Part shown: piece after piece, positions 1-12,223 of the stretch
Position numbering within the stretch: position 1 is the stretch's first letter
Layout: each line of letters opens with the position of its first letter
Source: Cryptomeria japonica
Taxonomy: Eukaryota; Streptophyta; Pinopsida; Cupressales; Cupressaceae
DNA: 64,000 bases
Direction of reading: 5' to 3'
NCBI RefSeq assembly: GCF_030272615.1
Contig: NC_081411.1
Location: forward strand, 186,327,949 to 186,391,948
Notes under the pieces: model-generated
What the model saw: the letters and a program-made list of their open reading frames with translations, nothing else
The model's database searches: none
Told to the model about the DNA's origin: nothing
Made by a program: the position numbers and the translations under genes

Positions 1-756
1 GGAAAGAGATAGAGATATACTAGGAAGATATCTCAGAGAGAGAATAAGTGAGAGAGATGGAGAGAGAGGGAGAGAGAGGGGAAGGTAGGGGTTGAGGAAA
101 AGAGAAGGAGAGAATAGAGAGGGAGATATCCCTACCTTACTCCCTCCCTCTCTCTCACTTGGGCTCTTTATCTCCCTGTCTCTCCCTCTCTCTCTCTCTC
201 CCTCAACCCCTCCCTTCCTCTCTTTCACTTGAGATTTATCTCTCTCAACCCTTCCCTTCCTCTCTCCCTCTCTCTCACATGAGCGATCTCTATCTCTGGT
301 ATCTTCCTTTCTTTCCATCAAGCTCTCTCTCTTTGATCTCTTACTCTTTTTTCATCTCTCTCTATCTCTCTTTCTCTGGTCTCTCTCTTTCTCTTCATCC
401 CCCCTCTCTCTCACCTATGTCTCTCCATCTCTTTTCCTAAATCCCTACATTCATCCCTCCCTCTTTCTCTCTTAGGTCTCTCTATTTCCCTCTCTCCCTT
501 TCCTTATCTTGGTCACTCTCTCTCTCAAGTCCCTCCCTCTCTATGAAGGGGTTGAGAGAGATATTTCCCAAGTGAGAGAGAGGGGGAGGGAGGGAAAGAG
601 AGAGATATCCTGAGTGAGAGGGAGGAAGGGATATAAACTATGGAGAGACTGGAGAGAGAAGAGATCAAGAGAGAATAGGGAAGGGATGGAAAGAGAGAAA
701 GAGACTAGAGGGAGAGAGATAAAGTGAGAGAGATGGTGGAGGAAGGGAGGGGTTGA

Positions 757-826
<70 letters not shown>

Positions 827-1021
827 GAGGAAGGTAGGTGTTGAGGGAAAGAGAGGGAGAGACCTAAGAGAGATAAAGAGGTTCATGGAAAGAGATGAAG
901 AGACCAGAGAGAGATAGCTTGATGCAAAGAGAGGGAGAGACTAGAGAGAACCCATTTGAGAGAGAGGGAGAAGGGATTGAAAGAGCCCAAGTAAGAGAGT
1001 GGGAGGGAGGAAGGGAGGGGT

Positions 1022-1063
<42 letters not shown>

Positions 1064-1437
1064 TAATGGGTTGAGAGAGAGAGAATTAGAGGGGTGATGG
1101 AAAGAGAAGGAGAGCCCTTAGAGAGAGATATATCAAGTGAGATATGGAGGGAGGAATGGAGGGATTTATATAAAGAGATGGATATACTAGGGAGAGAGTC
1201 TAAGTAAGAGAGGTGGAGAGAGTGAGAGAGAGGGGAAGGTAGGGGTTGAGGAAAAGAGGGAGATAATTGAGAGAGAGAGCACTACCCTCCTCCCTCCCTC
1301 CCTCTCACTTGGACTCTCTCTCTCTCCCTCAACCCTTCCCTTCCTCCCTCTCTAACTTAATCTTTCACTCTCTCAACCCCTCCCTTCCTCCCTTTATCTC
1401 ACATAGGCTCTCTCTATCTCTAGTCTCTTCCTCTCTT

Positions 1438-1489
<52 letters not shown>

Positions 1490-2146
1490 AACCCCTAAAT
1501 TCTCCCTTCTCTCTCTTAGGTCTCTCTATTTCCTCTCTCTCTCAAGTCTCTCCCTCCTTATGAAGGGGTTGAGAGTGAGTTCCCAAGTGAGAGAGAGGGA
1601 GGGAGGGAAAGAGAGAGAGAGAGGGGGGAGAAGAGAGGGAGATAGAAAGAGAGAGATATTGAGTGAGAGGAAAGGAGGGGTAATTGAGAGAGAGAAAGCC
1701 CAAGTGAGAGAGAGGGAGGACGGCAGGGGTTGAGGTAGAGAGAGAGGAAGAGAGAGAGACAAAGAGAGAGAGGGAGGGAGGGAGGAGGGAGAAAGGTACG
1801 ACTCTCTTTGTCTCAATTCTCTCCCTATTTTCCTTAACCCCTACTTTCCCCTCTCTCTCACTCTCTCTCCCCCTCTCTCACTTAGACTCTCTCTAGGATC
1901 TCTCCCTATTATATCCCTCTCTTTCCATCAACCCCTCCCTTCCTCCATCTCTCTCACTTTATCTCTCTCTTAACCTTTTCATAGAGAGAGAGAGAGCACC
2001 CAAGATAGAGGGAGGGAGAAAAAGAGAGAGACCTAAGAGAGAGAAAGAGGGAGGGAGGAATGTAGAGGTTTAGAAAAAGAGAGGGAGAGACTTTAGAGAG
2101 AGAAACGCAAAATAGGTAAGAGATGGATTGAGATAGAGAGAGCCCA

Positions 2147-2192
<46 letters not shown>
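1..2192. repeat. Alternating GA-rich / CT-rich low-complexity block
   Basis: Almost pure purine and pyrimidine tracts alternate along one strand: GA-rich about 1-135, CT-rich 136-545, GA-rich 546-1270, CT-rich 1271-1560, GA-rich 1561-1800, CT-rich 1801-1985, GA-rich 1986-2130, then a pure CT run at 2143-2192. Pure GA runs occur at about 762-821 and 1038-1063. Degenerate longer words recur in both orientations, such as CTCTCTCACTTGGGCTC (about 151-168) and its complement near 1695-1712, so the block is an inverted, degenerate minisatellite rather than a simple microsatellite. Open frames here are Ser/Leu/Pro-rich artefacts. No gene is supported. Confidence 0.95.
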
Positions 2193-2195
<3 letters not shown>

Positions 2196-4194
2196 TCGAG
2201 GGGGAATCTCACCTCCATGCCCCAGTCCTATAGGGAAAAATTCTTCATAATTTTCTCCTTTTCTTTCAAACAATGGTAAGATATGCATTGTCTCAAATCT
2301 AGACATCAAAAATTAACCTTTCTCCTTTTATCATTTTGTCAGATCACCCCTTCTTCATGATTAATTAATTAATTTTAAATCATTTTATTATTGTTTATTT
2401 AATTTATCATTTTCGCCAGTTAATTATTAATTTTATTCTTCTCTATTCTTCTGACATTTCATAATTAAATAATTTTAATTATTTAAATTTATTAATTCCA
2501 TTACCAGCCACTTGTCCACACCTTTCTTATAGGGACTTCTCTACTTCTCTACTATATTTCCCATCTTGGACCACTACTTTCCTCCTACGCAATCTAATTC
2601 ATTGATCCCTTCTAGGATGAATTCAAATTGGACTGTTGATCAATCTCCCTCTAATTATATCTATTTGAATTTCTTCCTCTATCACTTTTTTGAACCACAA
2701 CTTATACGCTTTTCTTTTACCAATACAATATCACTTGTGCTTTTAATTTCTAAGCCAACAATATATCATTTTGAATAAAACTCATGGACAATGGATATTT
2801 ACAACATGGAGTATGCTTGATGTGTTTGTTTACCTTATGTTTGCATTAGTTCTTTGCATTCCTATTGTTTTTCTTTGTTGGTGGACTAGACTTAGGCTTT
2901 GATTTGAGGGTTTTGTGGTTACCCTAGAACTATCATTGCATTCTAAATTTTGTAGTCTTACAATAAGAAAACTAGTCTAAGAGTGTCATGTGAACTTGAC
3001 AAACTGAGCATGCTTAGAAATGCATAGTTACCACACTAATAAGGCCTCCTACATGCAAGACTAAATTTGAACCTTTAATACCTCCCATTGTCAAGGCTCT
3101 CCTTAAACAAATAATCTTCCCATATAACCAATACCATCAAAATAAAATTCACAATGCACAACATTTATCATGTATAGACAATCTACAATTAATATATGAA
3201 ATGAATCATTGCAACCACATATGGGAATCTTAGCATCCTTTTCTCTCCTAAATATTTCTAACTTAAAAAATGATGAAGGTAGCTAAAACCTTGTGTGTGT
3301 TTTATTAGGTAAGTATCAAGCTAGGGTGTTGAACTTTTACAACAAAGGTCCTAAGGGCTAAGAAACATGAGCCATAACAATCCACTTACAACACACAAGT
3401 AGAACTTCAAACAACTCACATCAAGAGTGGGTTGAACTTACACCCACAACTCGAGTATGATTTTGCAAAGAGGAAGAAGGAATAACTTTTCTCTGACAAC
3501 TATAAACCTTATACATAACTTGTGTCAATATATTTTTCTAAAACCTTACGTGTTGTTCTAAACCTATCAAAGAGGTAAACCAATGACTACCCAACTTTTT
3601 TTGGCTCTTGATTGATGTTTGCATTTTCCATATGATCTATTGTATTTAACTTTCTCTTACATTGAAGAAAACTTACCTCAAAATTAGATTTGAGACCTAT
3701 CACTTCTTTGCATCCCTATTTAACTTCTACATCTATTGAAGAGTTAAACCAATGACTATACATAACATGTATTAGCTCTTGATTGATGTATGCATTTGTT
3801 ATATGATCTATTGTACTCGACTTTCTCTATCATTGAAAAACATCTCTCCTTAAAATTGGAATTGAAACCTATGACTTCTTTTGCATCCTATTTAAATTAT
3901 ACTTCAAATTTACTCCTTTGTTTCATTCCTTGATTACTATCATTGAATCTTCTTATACTATAAGTTTAGGCATCCTATGGGAAGCGACCACTACCAAACT
4001 AGTCATTAATCATTATCATTTTTCTTTTTTTTCGTACTTGTTTCAAGAAAAAGAAAGTCTACATACAAAAACTCCTTAGACAAATTTTTAAACACACAAT
4101 CCCCATCTACATGTAGATATCTTTTTAGCATAGAGATGGTTTCTAAATAAGTGGATTTCTAAGTTGTGTCTCTTGATCTTTCATAGATAGTTTT
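2193..4194. other. Intergenic sequence, no gene recognised
   Basis: AT-rich non-coding sequence between the GA/CT block and the left LTR of the gypsy element. The part at 2360-2500 is very AT-rich, with repeated TTAATTAATT-type words. No domain, splice structure or RNA gene is recognisable on either strand. A short open frame at 2566-2778 has no recognisable motif. Confidence 0.6.
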
Positions 4195-5349
4195 TGTATA
4201 CACCTAAAAATGGTCTAAAGACAATTGATTAAATAAGCAATTATTTAATTAATCCCCCTTTCCAATTTAATTGAATTCATTAGCAATTTGATTAAATTCC
4301 CCATTCATCTACTTATCAATAAATCTAAGGATTTATCTATTAAGTTCATTTCAATAAATCCCCTTTGATTAATTAATCTAAATTGATTAAATCCCCCCTC
4401 ATTAAATTCATTTCTTCTAATCCCCTAATTAATTAAAACAAATCAATTTATGAGTTGTTGAAAGTTAATTAGACTTTTCCTATTATTTGAATTTTTAAAT
4501 TCAAATTACCCACATGCCTCCTAACTTCTAACCACCTAACCTAACCACCCCTTAACCTAACCCATTCCACCTAATCCTGGGTTTAACTAACCATATCCTA
4601 CCTTGCACATCCTAACCTCCTATGGGTTGGATATTCTCCCCTTGAGACACATGGCACTTTTGCCACATGTCTGTTCCCTTGGACACTTTCCCTCTTGTGA
4701 AGCAAGATTCTTTGACACTTATCACCACAAAGATGACAAGTGTCCCTCCCTCCAACCTCCTCCAATTTGACCCTTGATATCTTCATATTCAATCTTGACC
4801 ATTGATTCCTACCACCTCACCCTTGGCCTTGGAAATTCTATAAATATCCCCCATTTTGGAGCACAAAGGATCCCATCTAATTTCCATCTCAACCATAGTT
4901 ATTATAGGCATGTCGTATCTCATCTCATCTTAGGCATTGTTAATATAGGCAATTGCATCTTAAATCTAGCTTAATTCGATCATATTCTAGCATAATTGTT
5001 TAATCATGTAGCATAATCAATCTATCATCTAGCTTAATTGCATCATCATTTAGTATAATCATGCATATCATTAGCATAATTTAGCTTCTTGGTTCAATAT
5101 ATCTTATTCATGCACCCACCTAGCTTGCATATCATATCAATTTAAATCCTCCATCTAGGTGTAGTCAAGTCACTAGGATTGCTTATCTAGATCTAAGAGC
5201 AAATCCACACTCGCATCTCTTAGGAGGTGATAGGTCACTTTGCCATGGTTTTATCTTTCAAATTTGATTTCAATTTTCTAACCATGCTTGTAATGATCTA
5301 TTGAGTGTTTGTGTTGTAGTTGTAGGTACCCCACTTCACAACCACAACA
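4195..5349 (+). repeat. 5' LTR of the Tat-type gypsy element
   Basis: Begins TGTATACACCTAAAAATGG and ends just before the primer-binding site. It matches 30121-31283 over its whole length with scattered substitutions. The U3 part (about 4215-4500) is a run of AT-rich imperfect palindromes. A TATA box lies at 4838-4846. A pyrimidine-rich middle part and a repeated AGCTTAATTGCATCAT-type region follow. Confidence 0.93.
4838..4846 (+). promoter_or_regulatory. TATA box of the 5' LTR
   Basis: CTATAAATA followed by a short C-run, conserved at 30772-30780 in the other LTR. It is the likely RNA polymerase II core promoter, with transcription starting some 25-30 bp downstream. Confidence 0.7.
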
Positions 5350-5352
5350 TTT

Positions 5353-5370
5353 TGGTGCCCACCGTGGGGC
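5353..5370 (+). other. Primer-binding site, tRNA-Lys type
   Basis: TGGTGCCCACCGTGGGGC starts 3 bp after the LTR end. It is complementary to the 3' end of plant tRNA-Lys (which ends GCCCCACGGTGGGCG plus CCA), apart from one mismatch at the fourth base. This marks the start of minus-strand DNA synthesis. Confidence 0.8.
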
Positions 5371-7598
5371 CAAAAATCTAATTTCTTGGCCTCTTGCATC
5401 ATCAAATCTTCCATCTCACAAGTTTCTGGTCGTGCCTGATCCAAAATCTTGTATGAGTACCTTTTCAGTAACATATGAGTTTCTTTGTGCACTCATACGA
5501 TCAAGTGAGAATACTCGTACGAGTTTCTGATTCTATGTTTTCAAAACAGAGTGCATTTTAAGCATTTTTTAGGCTTAAATTTGACTATCACTAATGCTAA
5601 CCCTTGTCTGATTTTGAGTTTTCTAGTAGCCTAACTGGTTTTTGCAGGACGATTATTGAAGATTACGCTTGCCAAAGAATCAATTACTCTAAAACAACAT
5701 GATTACTAATGTATTTTTTTTGCAAATTGCCTAAAGGAAACTCAACCAAACTTTGTGTATTCTTAAATTTTTCTAGGCACACTTAATTTGCTAACTGGCT
5801 AATGAACAATCTTGTTTTCTATGCTTGAGAAGTTATCTAAAAGGTAGGAGAGTATGCTCTTGTCCCTATGGACAATCAGAAATCTCAACCCTTGAATAAC
5901 TTCTATGTTTTCTAATTTAAATACCTTTAGAGGGCCTATCACAGTAGGAAAAATTAATCAACCTGTGAGAATGACCCAAGTGATTATAGCTAGACCTAAG
6001 TGTTTTGACTCACTCTAAAAAATAGGCCTCTCGAAATTAAAGTCTTGGAGGATGGGATTATTTGAGTTTTCTCTTTTGAGATCTCTCATATCAAGCATCT
6101 AGTAGGGCCCTGCGGTCTCAATCATGCTTGTGTGACTAATTCTTGTTTTGGTACCTTGTTGGGCTATAGGCCTCAATCGTGCTTCTGCGACTGCAAGGGG
6201 TAATTTCAAATAGAAATCCTTACTATGAACCCTAAGATAGAAGCTACCCGAATCACCTCTGAAAGGGGGGATAATCTTTGTGCAAAAGAGATAGTAACTC
6301 TCCCAAGACACTTTCCATATCTTGCCCCCATTCGCATTTGGAGTCATATGATATGGCATTGAGAATACATTGCATGAAACTCAGTGGTCGTATTCAAATT
6401 AGCTATTGGGTGTGTAGCTAAGCTTGCAAGCAAAGGTTTTCTCTCTCAGCCAACTTCCTTAGGATTTAGCATGTTGTGCTTGAGGTCACTTATCATATCA
6501 CATGTTTACTATGTTTTCATCCCTAAAATAGAAACTCAGACATCTAAAACTAGAAAACAGAATCAAAACATTAAACATCATTGGTCAAAAATCTATCAAA
6601 GTCAAAAATTGGTCTCTGTTTTGTTCTCAATCACACGAGTTTTCTAGTTTGTCATACGAGGTATCTAGTTTATCGTCCTATTCTGGGCTAATTGTCATAC
6701 GAGTCAAATAGGCAGAGGTGCTTTGTCATCAGTTTGTCATATGGTATCATTGAAATTGTCGTATGAGGCTTATATTTTGTCATCCTGTTAAGCTTGAATT
6801 GTCGTATGAGTTAATTTAGCAAAGGCTTTTTGTCATCAGTTTCTCGTATGGGATTGTCTAAATTGTCATTTGGAACTATATAAATTGTCATACAAGATTT
6901 TGCATTTGTCATATGGAACTGCCTAAATTGTCGTCTAGGAGTGCATATACTATCGTACAAATTTTTGTCTCTATCAGTCTAGAGTTGTCTTTTTGCATGT
7001 CTTTTCCAGATCTATCATGTTTGCTTGGTCAATTTAAGGTGAGAATATACACCTAATATATGTCATTTTGTGCTTAGGTTGTCTTCTTGGTTCATTCAGT
7101 CAAGTTATCTCTTATCAAATCGAATTCTAGAGCTAGACATGCCAAGATTTTCAAGTATTCACCTTCAACAAGTTCAAAATCTAACATCTCAAAGTGCTTT
7201 ATCACCTTCTTTGATAAACTAATCACTCAAAACACAGTTTCTCATCAGGATATATCATCCTCTATCACAAAACTACAACGTTTGATCAGGATAACCTTGT
7301 CCCACATCGTAGGATATATCTATCCTATTGGACTTGATTTTATCAAAATCATCATCATTGCACTCCAAACTGAGATCGAAAAACTTGCAAATCTACAAAT
7401 ACTTGAATTATCTTTTCATGTCATATCATTTTATCATATCTATGTTGACAGTTGGTCACTTATCGAAACACCTTTTAGACAATCGAATCCTTGCACAATA
7501 TTCAATACACGTGTATGCCCATTTTAACTAGAGCATAGAGGTGTAAGATCGTAGAAATAGAAATAGAAACATTTAAAAGAATTGAAGATCATAGCAAC
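5371..7598 (+). other. Leader region of the gypsy element
   Basis: Non-coding or decayed leader between the primer site and the recognisable gag frame. Open frames at 6384-6647 and 7087-7527 show no domain that I recognise. A degenerate short repeat occupies 6651-6970 and is listed separately. Similar words (ATATGAG, CATACGA, CGTACGAG) already occur at 5450-5525. Confidence 0.6.
6651..6970 (+). repeat. Dispersed GTCRTAYGAG repeat in the gypsy leader
   Basis: About ten copies of a degenerate word close to TTGTCATACGAG or TTGTCGTATGAG occur at irregular spacing, for example 6651-6660, 6694-6703, 6758-6767 and 6801-6810. Decayed forms follow up to about 6960. The word is not a simple microsatellite and keeps its polarity. 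Its function is unknown. Confidence 0.7.
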
Positions 7599-7821
7599 AT
7601 GGAATACAAAAGAAAAATACAAGAAGAAGACATAACAGGTCAACATATCAAAGAAATCAAACAAGTCCAAAATCAAAAGCTAACTATGTCAAAACCTCAC
7701 AAGGATTCAAATGCATCTCCAAAGAAAGGTGGCTCTTTTATGCAACTCTTAAAGAGATCCCTAAGGGATTTTGCCGAAGAAGATCAAAATTGTGCACTTA
7801 TGTCTAGCAATGGTTCATCCC
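7599..7821 (+). pseudogene. gag fragment of the gypsy element, left of the copia insertion
   Basis: An open frame starting at 7599 encodes a Lys/Gln/Ser-rich stretch (MEYKRKIQEEDITGQ at its start). It is cut at about 7821 by the minus-strand copia element. The same frame resumes after the insertion at about 15582, as expected for a clean insertion with a CATCCC target duplication. No zinc knuckle or classical capsid motif is visible, so the gag assignment rests on its position ahead of the protease. Confidence 0.55.
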
Positions 7822-8947
7822 TATTAGATGGTTCAAATAATCGAAAGACAACTGAGAGGGGGGGTGAATCAGTTGTCACATATTTTCGGAACCATTAGCA
7901 ATTAAATATTTAATATTGGAACCCAAAACATTAATACTAGAATGCTTAAACCAAATACCAGAATAGAAGTTAAACCAATTAAGCATAAGCAATAAGTATG
8001 TAAATTACAATTGAGGAGCCTGCACTTGCAAGAAGGCCAACAGCCTAGAGTGCACTGCTCATCACAAAAGGAGTCTCACTGACTGCATAGAAATCCAAAC
8101 TACAATCCGGAGAAGTGTTGAACTGCAAAAGATAGCATCTCCTATGCTTCAGTACAGTTCTGGTTAAGCTCAATACTAGAGGACTAAATCCTCTTACATG
8201 AACCCAATTTTATCTCCAATGATTGACCAAATCCTCTTCCTGAATGATATTAATTATTTGCACATTACATCCCTTGATCATGACCTCTAACATAACCATG
8301 ATGATCTACAATGAGATCTTACATCTATATATACAAACCCTCAACCATAAACAATCAGGTTGGCTACCAGATAATAAACCAATTACATAATTACAAAACA
8401 TGTCGGCCTTAGACCAAACAAGTAATATCCAACACATAAGATATCTCAGAAACATATCAAGAAGTCCAATCCACATGCTTCATTAAACCAGTCCATAACC
8501 TAGATCAATCGAGACCCAGTATAGGTCCATACGCTACAGTAATGATCTGTATCTTCCAAGCCTCAAACATGAACACCAACAGCATCTGAAAAATTCACCA
8601 AAGGCTACATCAACACCACTTATGCAATTCATCAAATATTTTCATCAAAAGCTCTGCTGGTGAAACCCTCTCCGGAACTAGAAACCAAGCTTCTAAGAAA
8701 ACAGGATAGCATCCAATCACTAGACCAAAACCGACTAATTGAATATGAACATGAGCATCATGAATAAGCCAATTCCATCACCAAATAATACCGGATCCTA
8801 TTGGATCATGTCAGATCCAAATCAACCAGAAAACCACTCAACCTATCGGGACCAGAAGGGTATCGGTAAAGCATCCAAACAGCTAGTGTTGGTATCAATG
8901 ACAAAACATCAATGCAACACATAATAAATTCCACCAAATGGCCAACA
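7822..8947 (-). repeat. 3' LTR of the copia element
   Basis: Matches 14400-15575. It lacks about 100 bp present in the 5' LTR (counterpart roughly 14532-14637), and has about 35 bp of extra sequence near 7930 and about 20 bp near 8890. The terminal bases at 7822-7824 read TAT where the other LTR has TGT. A TATATATAG-type promoter motif lies near 8320-8335, read on the minus strand. Confidence 0.92.
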
Positions 8948-8959
8948 GTCTTCCTCTTT
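8948..8959 (-). other. Polypurine tract of the copia element
   Basis: On the minus strand AAAGAGGAAGAC lies directly against the 3' LTR. This is the expected plus-strand priming position. Confidence 0.75.
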
Positions 8960-9278
8960 GGCATTGATGGCAACACTAGATGTGAAAAGCATCTAAGTAC
9001 CAAGAAATGTCAAACAAATCTCCCCCAATGGAAGACAGATAACAATCTCCCACATACAGATGTAGCAATGAGGTTCTGTAACAAAGACCAAATTCCCCTA
9101 TGAATAATATTTCTATAAAGCTCTAAATCTTTCTCTCCTCGATATATACAACTCCTTTTTCTTTTTCACATCTATATCACTCCCCCTTTGACATCAATGC
9201 CAGAAATCTGACAAAAATATCAAAGCAAAAACATAAACCTCTAAATCACAAAGCTGACTACTCCCCTTGAGCAGTAGC
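8960..9278 (-). other. 3' untranslated internal part of the copia element
   Basis: Non-coding element sequence between the polypurine tract and the solo LTR insertion site. It continues after the solo LTR from 10048 to the end of pol at 10119. No separate gene is seen. Confidence 0.6.
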
Positions 9279-10042
9279 TGTTTATGGTGAAAATGGATAA
9301 CAATAATAACAGTATTGAAAGGCTAAATGAATTCAACCACCAAACCCTAGCCTAACAACAACAAAGATCCACCATAACATATGAAGATTACCTAAGACAA
9401 TGCAAATCAAATGAAATCACAAAGATTATACCATCACATGTCCAATAGGGTTTTGATCTCCATTCTTCCTATCTCCATTGATCTTGCTTGATATATTTGC
9501 TCTCAGATTTTATGTGCACAAGAGCTCAACAAAGAACGGAATGTGGTTGCAAGTAGGATCGTAGTGTAGTCAATTGATCCAGTAGTTAGGGTTTGATAAT
9601 GAAGGAAGCATCTCCTTAAATAGAAGACACAATAAGAAATGAAGGGATAAGATTGAGAGGTGTAAAAAAGGAGGTCGGCTAGGATTAGAGGGTAGGTAGA
9701 AGAAATAGTAAAATAATGAAAGGGGTAGGTAGTGTATGAATTAAGAGATGAATGACATGTGTCATGTGTAGAAAAAGCTAATGAATTAATTAAATAAATA
9801 AAGATTTATTTAATTAATAGAAGAAATGAGATCAATTAAATAAATAAAATATTTATTTAATTTAGGAAAAGGATAATTTAAATAAATAAATGTATTTATT
9901 TAAATGAGAAATAAAGCTAGAAGAGGATAAATGAATTAATTAAATAAATAAAGATTTATTTAATTAATAGAAGAATTAGGCTTAGATAATTAAATAAATA
10001 AAATATTTGTTTAATTAGACTGGACCATTTTAGGTGTCTACA
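9279..10042 (-). mobile_element. Solo LTR (764 bp) inserted in the copia element
   Basis: Flanked by an exact 5-bp duplication GTAGC (9274-9278 and 10043-10047). Read on the minus strand it begins TGTAGACACCTAAAATGG and ends ATAAACA. There is no internal region or second LTR, so it is the product of LTR-LTR recombination. The first 20 bp resemble the gypsy LTR at 4195, so it comes from a related family. Its U3 part (9785-10016) consists of five successive AT-rich palindromes, and a 43-bp unit is repeated at 9783 and 9933. A TATTTAAG-type motif lies near 9615. Confidence 0.93.
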
Positions 10043-10118
10043 GTAGCATCTCCACATTAGTGTCGGAATGAATAGTGTCTCTGATAATGCATATCAGACT
10101 AATGCGACGCTGCATCAA

Positions 10119-11981
10119 TCAGTTCTTTGTTGGAGGGGCAAAAACCCCCAATCTGTCTCTCAGGTACTCAAACAATTCCTTGGGCAAAGGTTTAGTGAAA
10201 ATATCTGCAATCTACTCTTTAGTGTTCACATAAACCAATCTAACTTCATTTTCTTCCACCTTTTCCTTCAAATAGTTATACTTGATAGATATGTGCCTTT
10301 TCTTAGAATAAAATACTGGATTCTTTGATATATCAATAGCAATAGAGTTATCACAGTGAATAACTACCAGTGCATCACAATCCACCTTTATAACCTTGAA
10401 CATTTGCTTCATCCACAAAATGTGTGTACAGTTGGTAGCAGCAGAAACATACTCATCTTTAGCAGTAGATAAAGAAGTACATGATTGTTTCTTGTTGATC
10501 CATGAAACCAACTTCTTTCTAAGAAAGAAAGCTCCACAGGAAGTACTTTTTTGGTCATCAACATCTCCAGCCCAATCAGCATCTATATATGCACATAAGG
10601 TAAAGTTATCATCCTTAGGATACCACAAACCATATTCTAATGTACCTTCCAAGTATCTAAAAATCCTTTTCACCATACTCTCATGATTTTCTTTAAGATC
10701 ACTCTGAAATCTTGAAACAATACAAACAGCATTCATAATGTCAGGCCTAGTCTGAGTTAAATAAAGAAGACCTCCAATCATAGATTTGTATCTTGTAAGA
10801 TTTACTGGTGTAGAAATATCTTTTCTTATCAATTTCTCACTTGTAACCATAGGAGTACTTACCGGTTTAGAATCTCCCATACTAAATTTCTTCAACAATT
10901 CCCTAGCATACTTAGTTTGAAAGATAAAAATACCTTCGTCAGTCTGAGTAATCTGCAAACCTAAGAAAAATTTCATTTCACCAATCATAGACATTTCAAA
11001 TTCTTTCTCCATATTCTTAGAAAATTCTATGCAAAACTGATCTTCACCTCCAAAAATAATGTCATCAACAAATACTACAATAATCAATATATCATCATCA
11101 GTGATCTTATAATATAAATTACTGTCTGCAATACCCTTAGTAAAACTAAGCTTCAAGAGATATTTATCCAACCTTTCATACCAAGCTCTAGGTGCTTGTT
11201 TCAATCCATATAAAGCTTTCCTTAACCTACAAATCATGTTTGTATCATCTGATAGTGAAAAACCATCAAGTTTCTCAATATAAACTTCCTCATCAAGATC
11301 TCCATTCAAAAATGCACATTTAACATTCATCTAATAAACCTTGTAGTTCTTATAAGAAGCATAGGCAAGAAATAATCTTACAGCTTCAATCCTAGCTACA
11401 AGTGCAAAAGTCTCTCCATAATCAGTTCCTTCCTTCTGAGAATATCCTTTACAAACCAATCTAGCCTTATTCCTTATAACTTGACCATCCTCATTCAATT
11501 TATTCCTAAGAACCCATTTAGTTCCAATAACATTCTTATTTTTAGGCCCAGGAACCAAAGTCCATGTGCTATTTTTCTCAATCTGGTCTAATTCTTCTTT
11601 CATAACTTTCAACCAGTATTCATCTTTAAATGCCTCAATTACTAATACCGGTTCAACTTGTGAAATTAAACATACCTTATTAGTTGTCAGTCTTCTTCTT
11701 GTCATTACTCCATTGCTCTTATGCCCAATGATTTGATATTTTGAATGATTCAGTCTCACATACCTAGGAGTCTTCTGACTCTCTATTCCACTTCCCGTTT
11801 CTTTAGTTATTATAGAATTCTCTAATACTATCGGAGTAACTAGTTCAACTCTTTGTTCTGGTAAAGGTGCTACCGGTTCAAATATAATCATTTCCACTAT
11901 TGGTTCCTTCTCATAAACTTTAATTTGACTTATGTTTAGCTCATCTACTTTGACATTAGCACTCTCCACAATTATCTGCAA
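10119..11981 (-). pseudogene. copia reverse transcriptase and RNase H (3' part of pol)
   Basis: The frame 11981-11331 covers the linker and the start of the RT domain (GTKWVLRNKLNEDGQVIRNKARLV). A TAG at 11331-11333 interrupts it where family members have a Gln codon. The next frame, 11330-10212, holds the RT core with FVDDIIFG, the YGLKQAPRAWY and YLTQTRPDI motifs, and RNase H with DADWAGD. A second in-frame stop lies just below 10212. The frame then runs on through a typical C-terminus (DIFTKPLPKE) to a stop at 10119. The catalytic Asp pair is intact. This is the enzyme that would copy element RNA to DNA in virus-like particles. Confidence 0.95.
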
Positions 11982-12223
11982 TCTCTTGTTATAACATCTA
12001 TATTCCTTGCTTTCATTAGAATAACCAAGAAATATGCCTTCATATCATCTAGGATCAAATTTTCCAATGATATAATCTCTCCTGATATAACATTTACTAC
12101 CAAATATTTTAAAATACTTAATTATAGGTGTATTGTCAAACCACTATTCATAAGGTGTCTTACCAGTTTCTTCTTTGATATGTACTTTGTTGAATGTATA
12201 AATTGTTTGCTCACTGCTTCTCT

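Noticed and set aside
159-2309. Open frames of 70-100 codons in the GA/CT block
   Set aside because: Composed of Ser/Leu/Pro or Arg/Glu repeats produced by CT or GA words. No protein family signal.
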